Made by a program: the position numbers and the translations under genes
DNA from: F23-B02 sp963650165
GTDB lineage: Bacteria > Bacillota > Clostridia > Oscillospirales > Oscillospiraceae
Direction of reading: 5' to 3'
DNA: 36,699 nt
NCBI GenBank assembly: GCA_963650165.1
Contig: CAVJKX010000015.1
Span: 1-36,699, forward strand
The notes under the pieces: generated by a model
The model's input: only the letters and a program-made list of their open reading frames with translations
Told to the model about the DNA's origin: nothing
Databases searched by the model: none
Shown here: one piece after another, positions 13,843-20,593 of the stretch
Layout of the letters: each line of letters starts with the position of its first letter
Numbering within the stretch: position 1 is the first letter of the stretch

Positions 13843-15908
13843 TGAAATGCAGAATTCTCAGCGAAACCAGGGGCAGAATGCGCGTGCGCTTTATGACGCC
13901 GCGCATGAGCCTTGTGCAGGCCGACATCGTTGAGGAATACCTCGGCTCTCTCCCCTGTGTAAAAAAGGTAAACGTATACGACCGCAGCTGCGGCGCCGTT
14001 ATAGAGTTTACCGACCGCGCAGCGCTCATATCCGCGCTGGCGCACTTTTCGTATGAAGGCTGCGGCATAACAGAGCCCAAGCCCACGGGCAGGGCGTTAA
14101 ACCGCGAATATCAGGATAAGCTTGCGGGCCTTGTCATGCGCAGGGTGCTCAAAAAGGCCTTTCTGCCCGCACCGTGGCGCGCCGTAATCTGCGCCGCAAA
14201 AAGCAGCCGCTACTTTGCCCGCGGCATAAGGTCGCTGTTTGCCCGCAGGCTCGACGTTGCAGTTCTCGAAGCGACGGCGATAACGGTATCCGTCCTGCGC
14301 GGCGACATCGGAACGGCCTCGACGATCATGTTCATGCTGAAGATCGGCGATATCCTCGAGGAGTGGACGCACAAGAAGTCGGTCGCCGACCTTGCGCGCA
14401 CCATGAGCCTCAATGTCGATAAGGTCTGGGTCAGAGCCGGCGGTGCCGAGGAGCTCCGCAATATCTCCGACGTCTCCGTCGGCGACGAGGTCATCGTCCG
14501 CATGGGCAGCATGATCCCGCTCGACGGCAAGCTCGTCTCGGGCTCGGCGGCGGTAAACCAGGCCTCCATGACCGGCGAGAGCATGCCCGTTCGCAAGGAA
14601 GCGGGCAGCTATGTCTATGCCGGAACGGTCGTGGAGGAGGGCGAGTGCATCGTGAGGGTCGAAAAGAGCCTCGGCTCCGGACGCTACGACAGGATAGTGC
14701 ACATGATCGAGGACTCGGAAAAGCTCAAATCCGACACCGAGTCGCAGGCATATCACCTTGCCGACAGGCTCGTGCCCTACAGCCTCGGCGCAACGGCGCT
14801 CACTTGGCTCATAACGCGCAATCCGACCAAGGCGCTTGCCATACTCATGGTCGATTTCTCCTGCGCCCTGAAGCTTTCCATGCCCATCGCTGTGCTTTCC
14901 GCCATGCGCGAGAGCGGCGCAAACGGCATATCCGTCAAGGGCGGCAAATTCCTCGAGGCCGTCGCTCAGGCCGACACCGTCGTTTTCGACAAGACCGGCA
15001 CGCTCACCCACGCGAGCCCCGAGGTCGCGGATATCGTCACCTTCGGCGATAACGAGAAAAACGAGATGCTGTGTCTCGCGGCCTGCCTCGAGGAGCATTA
15101 CCCGCACTCGATAGCAAACGCCGTCGTCAAGGAGGCGCAGCGCCGCGGACTTAACCACGAGGAGCGCCACTCCAAGGTCGAATACGTTGTCGCCCACGGC
15201 ATACAGAGCATCGTCGACGGCCGCAAGGTCGTCCTCGGCAGCCACCACTTCGTGTTCGAGGACGAGGGCTGCACCGTGCCCGATGCCGAGCGCGAAAAAT
15301 TCGACGCCCTGCCCACGCGCTATTCGCACCTCTACCTTGCGATAAGCGGCGTCCTGGCGGCGGTCATATGCATAGACGATCCCCTGCGCGGGGAGGTGCG
15401 CAGCGTCATGAGCGAGCTGCGCGCACTCGGACTTAAAAAGCTCGTCATGATGACCGGCGACAGCGAGCGCACGGCAAAGGCCGTTGCCGAGCACGCGGGG
15501 CTTGACGAATACTATGCCGAGGTGCTGCCCGAGGACAAGGCGGCGTTTATCCGCTCCGAGCACGAAAAGGGACACCGCGTCATCATGATCGGCGACGGCG
15601 TGAACGACTCTCCCGCCCTCAGTGAGGCCGACGCGGGCATTGCAATGTCCGACGGCGCGGCCATAGCCCGCGAGATAGCCGACATCACCGTCTGCTCGGA
15701 CGATCTGCGCAGTCTCGTCACGCTCAAGCGCATATCCGACGGCCTCATGGCCCGCATCCACGCAAACTACCGCTTCATCATATCCTTCAACACCGGCCTG
15801 ATCGTTCTCGGCGTCGCCGGCATTCTCCCGCCCCCGACCTCGGCGCTGCTGCACAATGTGTCGACGTTGGGGATAGGGCTCAGAAGCATGAAAAATCTCC
15901 TGCCCTGA
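13842..15908 (+). CDS. P1B-type metal ATPase lacking the CPC motif (FezB/P1B-6 candidate)
   Basis: 688 residues. The N-terminal ~70 residues resemble an HMA fold, but the CxxC loop is replaced by a basic run (TRGRMRVRF, 9-17). A further Arg/Lys-rich stretch lies at about 100-136. Core P-type motifs: TGES (244-247), DKTGT (383-387), the N-domain HP-type motif HYPHS (419-423), TGD (538-540), GDGVNDSPAL (584-593). The ion-binding helix reads DFSCALKLSMP (338-348): the proline of CPC/SPC is replaced, leaving SC. This, the coupled small protein and the feo context fit the P1B-6 group, which includes FezB needed for iron-storage ferrosomes in C. difficile. A Zn, Mn or Cd exporter is the main alternative. 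Confidence 0.9.
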   Translation: MKCRILSETRGRMRVRFMTPRMSLVQADIVEEYLGSLPCVKKVNVYDRSCGAVIEFTDRAALISALAHFSYEGCGITEPKPTGRALNREYQDKLAGLVMRRVLKKAFLPAPWRAVICAAKSSRYFARGIRSLFARRLDVAVLEATAITVSVLRGDIGTASTIMFMLKIGDILEEWTHKKSVADLARTMSLNVDKVWVRAGGAEELRNISDVSVGDEVIVRMGSMIPLDGKLVSGSAAVNQASMTGESMPVRKEAGSYVYAGTVVEEGECIVRVEKSLGSGRYDRIVHMIEDSEKLKSDTESQAYHLADRLVPYSLGATALTWLITRNPTKALAILMVDFSCALKLSMPIAVLSAMRESGANGISVKGGKFLEAVAQADTVVFDKTGTLTHASPEVADIVTFGDNEKNEMLCLAACLEEHYPHSIANAVVKEAQRRGLNHEERHSKVEYVVAHGIQSIVDGRKVVLGSHHFVFEDEGCTVPDAEREKFDALPTRYSHLYLAISGVLAAVICIDDPLRGEVRSVMSELRALGLKKLVMMTGDSERTAKAVAEHAGLDEYYAEVLPEDKAAFIRSEHEKGHRVIMIGDGVNDSPALSEADAGIAMSDGAAIAREIADITVCSDDLRSLVTLKRISDGLMARIHANYRFIISFNTGLIVLGVAGILPPPTSALLHNVSTLGIGLRSMKNLLP

Positions 15909-15963
15909 CGGGTCTGTTTGCGCCCATGCGGCGCTGCATATTTTACTTCAAACTGTCTTTTCG

Positions 15964-16006
15964 GAGCCTTATTCGTTCGTTTTGGAGCGGATAAGGCTTC
16001 TCCTTT
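15964..16006 (+). terminator. intrinsic terminator after the P1B ATPase
   Basis: Stem AGCCTTATTCG (15964-15974) / CGGATAAGGCT (15987-15997) with one mismatch, followed by TCTCCTTTT. It separates the ATPase operon from the DUF3793 gene. Confidence 0.6.
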
Positions 16007-16086
16007 TGTGGCATACTAATCATATCGGGCAGGTGGGAATTAGAACACTGACCGAATGAGATATAAAATTGATACGGAGATGGAAA

Positions 16087-16620
16087 ATGAGCGACGAGCT
16101 TCTCATCTCGCAATGCGCACCGACGCTTGCGGGGCTTAAAACCGCAAATATGTTTTCCGCCGAGTATGAAAGCCGCGAGGAAGTGACGGCGGAGCTCCGG
16201 CGGCTGAACGCGCTGCTTGTTCCGCGCGGACTGCGCATCGTGCCCATGCGCTATATGCACAGCCGTGTGCTCCTGTATCTCTACCGCCCCGAGGCGCTGC
16301 GCCGCGATCTTGAAAGCAGCGCTGCGCGGGATATCCTGCGCGGCTGCGGCTACGAAAAGTGCGAGCGCGCCGAAAGCTGCCTGAGCTGCCTTATCTGCAA
16401 GCTCCGGCACGATGCCGAGTTCCCGCACGAGGTAGGACTGTTCCTCGGCTATCCGCCCGAGGACGTGCGCGGCTTCATGGAAAACCGCGCGGCAGGCTTC
16501 AAGCTCATCGGCTGCTGGAAGGTCTACGGCGACGTGGACGCGGCACGGGAAAAATTCGAAAGCTTCGAGATATGCACTCGCCGCAGCCGCGGCAAGGCTC
16601 TCGATGAGATCATACAGTGA
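16087..16620 (+). CDS. DUF3793 family protein
   Basis: 177 residues, cytoplasmic, function unknown. The family signature is visible: an early CAPTLAGLKTANMF, a middle VLLYLYRPEAL, and LGYPPEDVRGFMENRAAGFK with GCWKVYGD near the end. Three cysteines cluster at SCLSCLIC. DUF3793 genes are frequently next to flavodoxin and Feo genes in Clostridia, consistent with a role in iron limitation. A TTG at 16069 would add six residues; ATG 16087 is preferred because ACGGAG lies just upstream. An AT-rich -10-like TATAAA sits at 16062-16067. Confidence 0.85.
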   Translation: MSDELLISQCAPTLAGLKTANMFSAEYESREEVTAELRRLNALLVPRGLRIVPMRYMHSRVLLYLYRPEALRRDLESSAARDILRGCGYEKCERAESCLSCLICKLRHDAEFPHEVGLFLGYPPEDVRGFMENRAAGFKLIGCWKVYGDVDAAREKFESFEICTRRSRGKALDEIIQ

Positions 16621-16636
16621 AAGGACAGTTTTTAAA

Positions 16637-17038
16637 ATGAAAAAAGCAGTTGTATATTGGAGCGGGACCGGCAACACCGAGGCTATGGCAAAGGCGGTCG
16701 CGGATGCGGCCGACGCACAGCTTTTCACGGCGTCCGATTTCTCCGCGGCAAAGGCCGACGAGTTTGACGCGATAGCCTTCGGCTGCCCGGCAATGGGTGC
16801 GGAGGCGCTCGAGGAGGGCGAGTTCGAGCCCATGTTCGAGGGCGTAAAGAGCCGTCTTGCCGGCAAGCGCGTCGCGCTGTTCGGCTCCTACGGCTGGGGC
16901 GACGGCGACTGGATGCAGCTCTGGGAGGACGACTGCCGCGCAAACGGCATCAATCTCGTGCACGAGAGCGTCATCTGCAACGGCGAGCCCGACTCTCAGG
17001 CCCTTGCAAAGTGCAGGGCGCTGGGCGCAGCCCTCTGA
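16637..17038 (+). CDS. short-chain flavodoxin
   Basis: 133 residues. The FMN phosphate-binding loop SGTGNTE (9-15) directly follows the first beta strand (KKAVVYW). Other flavodoxin elements are AIAFGCPAMGAE and ALFGSYGWGDGDWMQLWEDD, which line the isoalloxazine site. Flavodoxin replaces ferredoxin as electron carrier under iron starvation, fitting its place at the end of this iron block and 16 bases after the DUF3793 gene. The ATG after AAAGGA (16620-16625) is preferred over an upstream in-frame codon. It could serve the hydrogenase encoded at 229-1779 in trans, which is speculation. Confidence 0.93.
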   Translation: MKKAVVYWSGTGNTEAMAKAVADAADAQLFTASDFSAAKADEFDAIAFGCPAMGAEALEEGEFEPMFEGVKSRLAGKRVALFGSYGWGDGDWMQLWEDDCRANGINLVHESVICNGEPDSQALAKCRALGAAL

Positions 17039-17058
17039 TCGGACATGATGTAAATAAC

Positions 17059-17098
17059 AAGAAACAGCAGCTTTTTCACTGCTGTTTCTTATTTTTTT
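17059..17098 (+). terminator. intrinsic terminator after flavodoxin
   Basis: Perfect 12-bp stem AAGAAACAGCAG (17059-17070) / CTGCTGTTTCTT (17079-17090) followed by ATTTTTTT. Confidence 0.9.
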
Positions 17099-17120
17099 CT
17101 CATTGTATGTTAACAAATGC

Positions 17121-17151
17121 TTCACAGAAAAGCGGCCGCGCGTGGTATAAT
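17121..17151 (+). promoter_or_regulatory. extended -10 promoter of the thioesterase gene
   Basis: TGGTATAAT gives an extended -10 (TATAAT 17146-17151). TTCACA at 17121-17126 is a weak -35 at 19 bases. Confidence 0.6.
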
Positions 17152-17188
17152 CAGACTATACACATGTATAATTTGGGGAGGATATGCA

Positions 17189-17929
17189 ATGAACGGTCCG
17201 AAGAAGTTTTCGTTTACGCAGACGGTCACGCCCGACCTGTGCGGCAAGGAGCCCAGGATGCAGCCGCCGGCGGCGTTTATGCTGTTTCAGAATGCTGCCA
17301 GCCTGCACGCCGAGGCGATCGGCAACGGTACGGCGGCGCTTGCAAAGCGCGGCTGCTACTGGGTAGCGACGCACTCGCGCATAGATTTTTACGATAATGC
17401 TCAGCTTATGGATCTGCTCACCGTGTCGACCTGGGTAAACCCCGCAAAGCCCAACGCCGTGCGCGGCTATCGAGGCTATGACATCTTCGTCGGCGATAAT
17501 CGCATTGCCGAGGGTCTGACCGAGTGGGTCGTTTTAAACCGCGAGACGGGCTTTGTGCGTTTTTCCGAGTTCGGCTTCCCGGAGGGCTTCGAGTTCCAGG
17601 ACTACACGGCCTGCGGCGGTAAGCTGCGCCGCTTCCGCGACGAGTTCTGCGACGATGAGTTGGTCTACACCTTCACCGTGCGCACCTCGAGCATCGACAT
17701 CGGCCGGCACATGAACAACGTCGCCTATGTCCGCGCCTTCCTCGACTGCTTCACCGCCGATGAGGTCGCGTCCATGCCCGTCAAAACCATGGAGGCGCGC
17801 TACATCACCGCCTGCATGGAGGGCGAGGAGCTGAAGATATACAAAAAGCAGACCGAGGACGGCTATATCCTCGGTGCCCGCCGCGCCGACGGCAAATGCG
17901 CCGCCTTCCTTTCCATAGTTGTGCATTGA
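17189..17929 (+). CDS. acyl-ACP thioesterase (FatA/FatB-like)
   Basis: 246 residues forming two hot-dog domains. It hydrolyses acyl-ACP to free fatty acid. The first domain shows LFQNAASLHAEAIGNG and GCYWVATHSRIDFY. The second contains the conserved RHMNNVAYVRAF segment that carries the Asn/His of the catalytic region. ATG 17189 follows GGGGAGG at seven bases; an in-frame upstream ATG (17117) would overlap the promoter. The gene is alone between a terminator and family A copy A3. Its final codons (VVH*, GTGCATTGA) resemble the repeat-end sequence that follows. Confidence 0.9.
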   Translation: MNGPKKFSFTQTVTPDLCGKEPRMQPPAAFMLFQNAASLHAEAIGNGTAALAKRGCYWVATHSRIDFYDNAQLMDLLTVSTWVNPAKPNAVRGYRGYDIFVGDNRIAEGLTEWVVLNRETGFVRFSEFGFPEGFEFQDYTACGGKLRRFRDEFCDDELVYTFTVRTSSIDIGRHMNNVAYVRAFLDCFTADEVASMPVKTMEARYITACMEGEELKIYKKQTEDGYILGARRADGKCAAFLSIVVH

Positions 17930-18591
17930 TTTTTTCAGAGGCGCATTGAGGCTGTACCTATACGTTTATTGCAGGTGCCCGGTATCGTTACCGCCGACGA
18001 AATAAGAACGTTTCGCATCCCGCGAGTGCGGTGCATGCTTTGTACAACCCGCTGTACCGGTTTCCTGCGCGGCTGCCGGTCGGGCTGACGCAATAAATGT
18101 ATCGGTACAGTGCAGCAGCGCATCTGAAAATCCGTGCGCAGAGCGCACACCATAATTATTCATTATTCAATATTCAATATTCAATCTTCATTCGCAGAAG
18201 CGGAGCTTCTGCGCTGCCTTCCCCTTGCGGAGCCAGAGGGGAAGGTGTCGGCGACAGCCGACGGATGAGGTGTAATCAAATCCTTTGCCGTCAGGCAAAC
18301 ACAAATTTAATTGCAGGGAACTTAATCCAATATCAAACGTGAAAAAGACAGTGCAGACCATGATCTGTACTGTCTTTTTTCATAATGTATGCGGCTAACG
18401 CCGCAATTTAATAACACCTCTTCAGTCACCTTCGGTGACAGCTTCCCCTCAAGCTCCGCAAGGGGAAGCCAAGGGTGCGTAACATTACTGCATACTGACG
18501 TTCCGCGAAACGTTTTTATTTATTCCGATGTCTCGATACCGGGCTGACGCAATCTCCGTATAGGTGCAGACTTAATTCGCCTCTGAAAAAA
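17930..18591. repeat. Family A repeat, copy A3 (long composite form)
   Basis: Order: left terminal arm (TTTTTTCAGAGGCGCATTG at 17930), an inverted arm ending GCAGCGCATCTGAAAA near 18128, an AT-rich spacer with repeated ATTCAATATTCA (18155-18190), an inner repeat (CCTTCCCCTTGCGG ... GATGAGGTGT), a central module with TTTGCCGTCAGGCAAAC and the GACAGTGCAG hairpin, GCGGCTAACGCCGC, the inverted inner repeat (ACACCTCTTCAGTCACC), and the right terminal arm ending TTAATTCGCCTCTGAAAAAA. The last 20 bases encode the C-terminus and stop of the MBL gene on the other strand. No ORF within. Confidence 0.85.
18342..18380 (+). terminator. terminator-like hairpin in repeat A3
   Basis: AAAAAGACAGTGCAGA pairs with TCTGTACTGTCTTTTTT and ends in a T-run. 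The same hairpin recurs at 24904, 32636 and 35579. Confidence 0.6.
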
Positions 18592-19189
18592 CGACGATGC
18601 GGCGCAGGGAGGTTTTTTCGGGCTCGTACTCACAGCCGGGGAGGTAAACTATCTCGTCGTCGTTCCAGAGTGCGAGGAAATCGTCGACATACGCGACGTT
18701 TTCAAGCCCGGCATCGGCGCTGCGGTAGTGCATCGGGATCACGGTCTTCGCGTCGAGCGCGAGGGCGACCTCCTTTGCCTGCTGCGGACAGATCGTGTAG
18801 TAGCCGCCGACCGGGATCATGAGAACGTCCAGCGGCTTGAACTCCGCCGCCGTCTCCGGGCCGAGCGTGTGCCCCAGATCGCCCAGATGCGCGATCCTCA
18901 TGCCCTCGGCCTCGACGATGCTGCACAGGTTATCTCCCCTCAGCGTGCCGAGCTTGCCGTCGTGATACGTCGGTATCTGCGTGAGGCCGAAGCGCGGCTC
19001 GTTCCCCGTGAGGGAGACGCCCTCGGCGTAGTTATGGTCGGAGTGCCCGTGGCTGCAAATGACGCTGTCGGCGCGCAGGGGCTTGAGCTCCAGCCCGCGC
19101 ACGCTGCCCGGGGAGTAGGGGTCGAACACCACGCTGCCGTCATCAGAGCGCAGCTCAAAGCAGGCGTGTCCGTGCCATATAAGCTTCAT
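18572..19189 (-). CDS. MBL-fold metal-dependent hydrolase (UlaG-like)
   Basis: 205 residues. Metallo-beta-lactamase fold: strand MKLIWHGHACFEL, then the metal motif SHGHSDHN with H47, H49, D51, H52, then a later HLGDLGH and a C-terminal IPMHY carrying further ligands. These cytosolic hydrolases act on phosphodiester or lactone bonds; the substrate is not known. The ATG at 19189 lies five bases after the stop of the DUF4358 gene, whose end supplies GAGG as SD. The C-terminus SEAN and the TAA stop are encoded by the terminal arm of family A copy A3, so the native end has been replaced. Confidence 0.87.
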   Translation of the reverse strand: MKLIWHGHACFELRSDDGSVVFDPYSPGSVRGLELKPLRADSVICSHGHSDHNYAEGVSLTGNEPRFGLTQIPTYHDGKLGTLRGDNLCSIVEAEGMRIAHLGDLGHTLGPETAAEFKPLDVLMIPVGGYYTICPQQAKEVALALDAKTVIPMHYRSADAGLENVAYVDDFLALWNDDEIVYLPGCEYEPEKTSLRRIVVFSEAN

Positions 19190-19193
19190 GGCC

Positions 19194-19676
19194 TCAGCCC
19201 TCAAAGCAGCTCTGGAAAGCCGCCTTCACCGCTGCACGGTCACTGTCGCCGAGGATGACGTACATGACGTAGTTGCCCTGCTGCCAGACCTCTGCGTTGT
19301 CGAGCTTGGGCTTTTCCTCGGGCAGATACTCGTCCATCCAGACGCTCTCGCGGTACTCAAGATAAGTCTCGAGCGCGGACTTGAGGCTTGCCGCCTGCTC
19401 GGCGTCCTTGCCGAGGAAGATGCCGTACTCGTTTATATTCGTGCCGACGCCGGAGATAAGGGTGTTGCGGATGACGTAGCCGTCGGAGGCGATCTTCATG
19501 ACGTCCTCGACGTAGGCGTCGGGAGTCTGCGACATTTCGCTTATATCCATCGCCGCGCCGACCTTATCGGCAACGTCCTGCATTTCGGGGGTCTTGGCGG
19601 TCTTATCGCTGCCGCATGCGCACAGAATGCTCACGAGCAGGATAAGCGCCGTGACTAAACAGAGCGTTCTTTTCAT
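19194..19676 (-). CDS. DUF4358-type lipoprotein
   Basis: 160 residues with a lipoprotein signal (MKRTLCLVTALILLVSILCAC, lipobox Cys at 21). The mature part contains repeated patterns such as YVIRNTLISG, NEYGIFLGKD and VYVILGDSD that I associate with DUF4358. Such lipoproteins commonly neighbour SGNH hydrolases and MBOAT acyltransferases involved in O-acetylation of surface polymers; no MBOAT is present here. An upstream in-frame GTG or ATG is unlikely because the lipoprotein signal begins at ATG 19676. Confidence 0.75.
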   Translation of the reverse strand: MKRTLCLVTALILLVSILCACGSDKTAKTPEMQDVADKVGAAMDISEMSQTPDAYVEDVMKIASDGYVIRNTLISGVGTNINEYGIFLGKDAEQAASLKSALETYLEYRESVWMDEYLPEEKPKLDNAEVWQQGNYVMYVILGDSDRAAVKAAFQSCFEG

Positions 19677-19687
19677 GTTCTTACCTC

Positions 19688-20470
19688 TCACAGCCATGCG
19701 TGGGTCTTGAGGTAACCGAGCACGCGCTCAAAGCCGGCGGCGCACAGATGGATGCCGTCGCCGTTGCCGTATTCGGAAACAAGCTTGCCGTCGGAGCCCT
19801 TGAGGACGGAGGCGGAGTTGGTGTAGTGCGTGCCGGTCGCCTCGGCGACCTCGAGTATCCAGCCGTTTGCGCGGTCGATGACGGTGTTGTTGATGCCGTT
19901 ATCCTTTGCCTCGTAGCTCGACTCGACGGGGTAGATGGAGTTGCAGATGATCCTGGTGTCGGGGCTTACGGACTGGATGCGCTCGACAAGCGCGGTGTAT
20001 TCGGACTTGAACTGCTCCTCGTCCATCATGGAAACGCCGTTTACGCCGATCGTGAGGACGACATACTCAGGCTTTGCGAGGCCGACGGCGTCGGTGATGG
20101 GGATCTCCTCGCCCGTGGGAGGATAGACGATGGTTGCGATGCTCTGGTTAAACAGCGCAAGCGTGCCGCTCGACGGCGTCCACACCTGCGAGCTGTCAAG
20201 AACGTCGTAGGCCTTCAGACCGTAGGTCGTGCTGTCGCCGATAAAGACCATTTTGGAGATGTAGTCGTCGCCGGCGTCGGCCGTCTCGGCAAGCTCGGTA
20301 GAGCTCTGCTGCGGAGCCTGCGTGGGCTCTGCGGAGGGGGCCTCGGTGTTCACCGCGGGGGGAGTAGTTGTCTCCTCGGGCTGATCCGTGCCGTTATCCT
20401 TGCCGCAGGCGCACAGAAGGCACACGAGCATGATGAGCGCAGCCGTCAGCGCTATGTATTTTTTCTTCAA
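19688..20470 (-). CDS. SGNH/GDSL-family hydrolase lipoprotein
   Basis: About 260 residues. Lipoprotein signal with lipobox LLCAC (Cys22), a Thr/Pro/Glu-rich linker (about 30-65), then an SGNH domain: block I FIGDSTTYG (Ser80), block III IGVNG (Gly/Asn), and block V DGIHL (Asp-His). It probably deacylates or transfers acyl groups at the cell surface. Start: a TTG at 20470 with AGGTGAT six bases before it is preferred over a GTG at 20479 that has no SD. It begins an operon with the DUF4358 lipoprotein and the MBL hydrolase. Confidence 0.88.
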   Translation of the reverse strand: MKKKYIALTAALIMLVCLLCACGKDNGTDQPEETTTPPAVNTEAPSAEPTQAPQQSSTELAETADAGDDYISKMVFIGDSTTYGLKAYDVLDSSQVWTPSSGTLALFNQSIATIVYPPTGEEIPITDAVGLAKPEYVVLTIGVNGVSMMDEEQFKSEYTALVERIQSVSPDTRIICNSIYPVESSYEAKDNGINNTVIDRANGWILEVAEATGTHYTNSASVLKGSDGKLVSEYGNGDGIHLCAAGFERVLGYLKTHAWL

Positions 20471-20502
20471 TTTTATCACCTCAGTATTTATTTGGGTCTG
20501 CC

Positions 20503-20532
20503 ATTATACCATATTCGGCATACATACATCAA
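20503..20532 (-). promoter_or_regulatory. promoter of the SGNH lipoprotein operon
   Basis: On the minus strand TTGATG (20532-20527), 18-base spacer, and extended -10 TGGTATAAT (TATAAT 20508-20503). Confidence 0.7.
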
Positions 20533-20555
20533 GACGAAAAGTGCAAACAAATGTT

Positions 20556-20586
20556 TCCGCCGCCCGAAAATTTTTCGGGCGGCGGA
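20556..20586 (-). terminator. strong hairpin after the acyl-CoA synthetase gene
   Basis: 15-bp perfect stem TCCGCCGCCCGAAAA / TTTTCGGGCGGCGGA just past the stop codon. The T-tract downstream on the minus strand is weak. Confidence 0.6.
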
Positions 20587-20593
20587 GCGTATA

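Noticed and set aside
17930..18591. A CRISPR array
   Set aside because: Repeats are long, diverged and inverted, without regular short repeats and unique spacers, and there are no cas genes.
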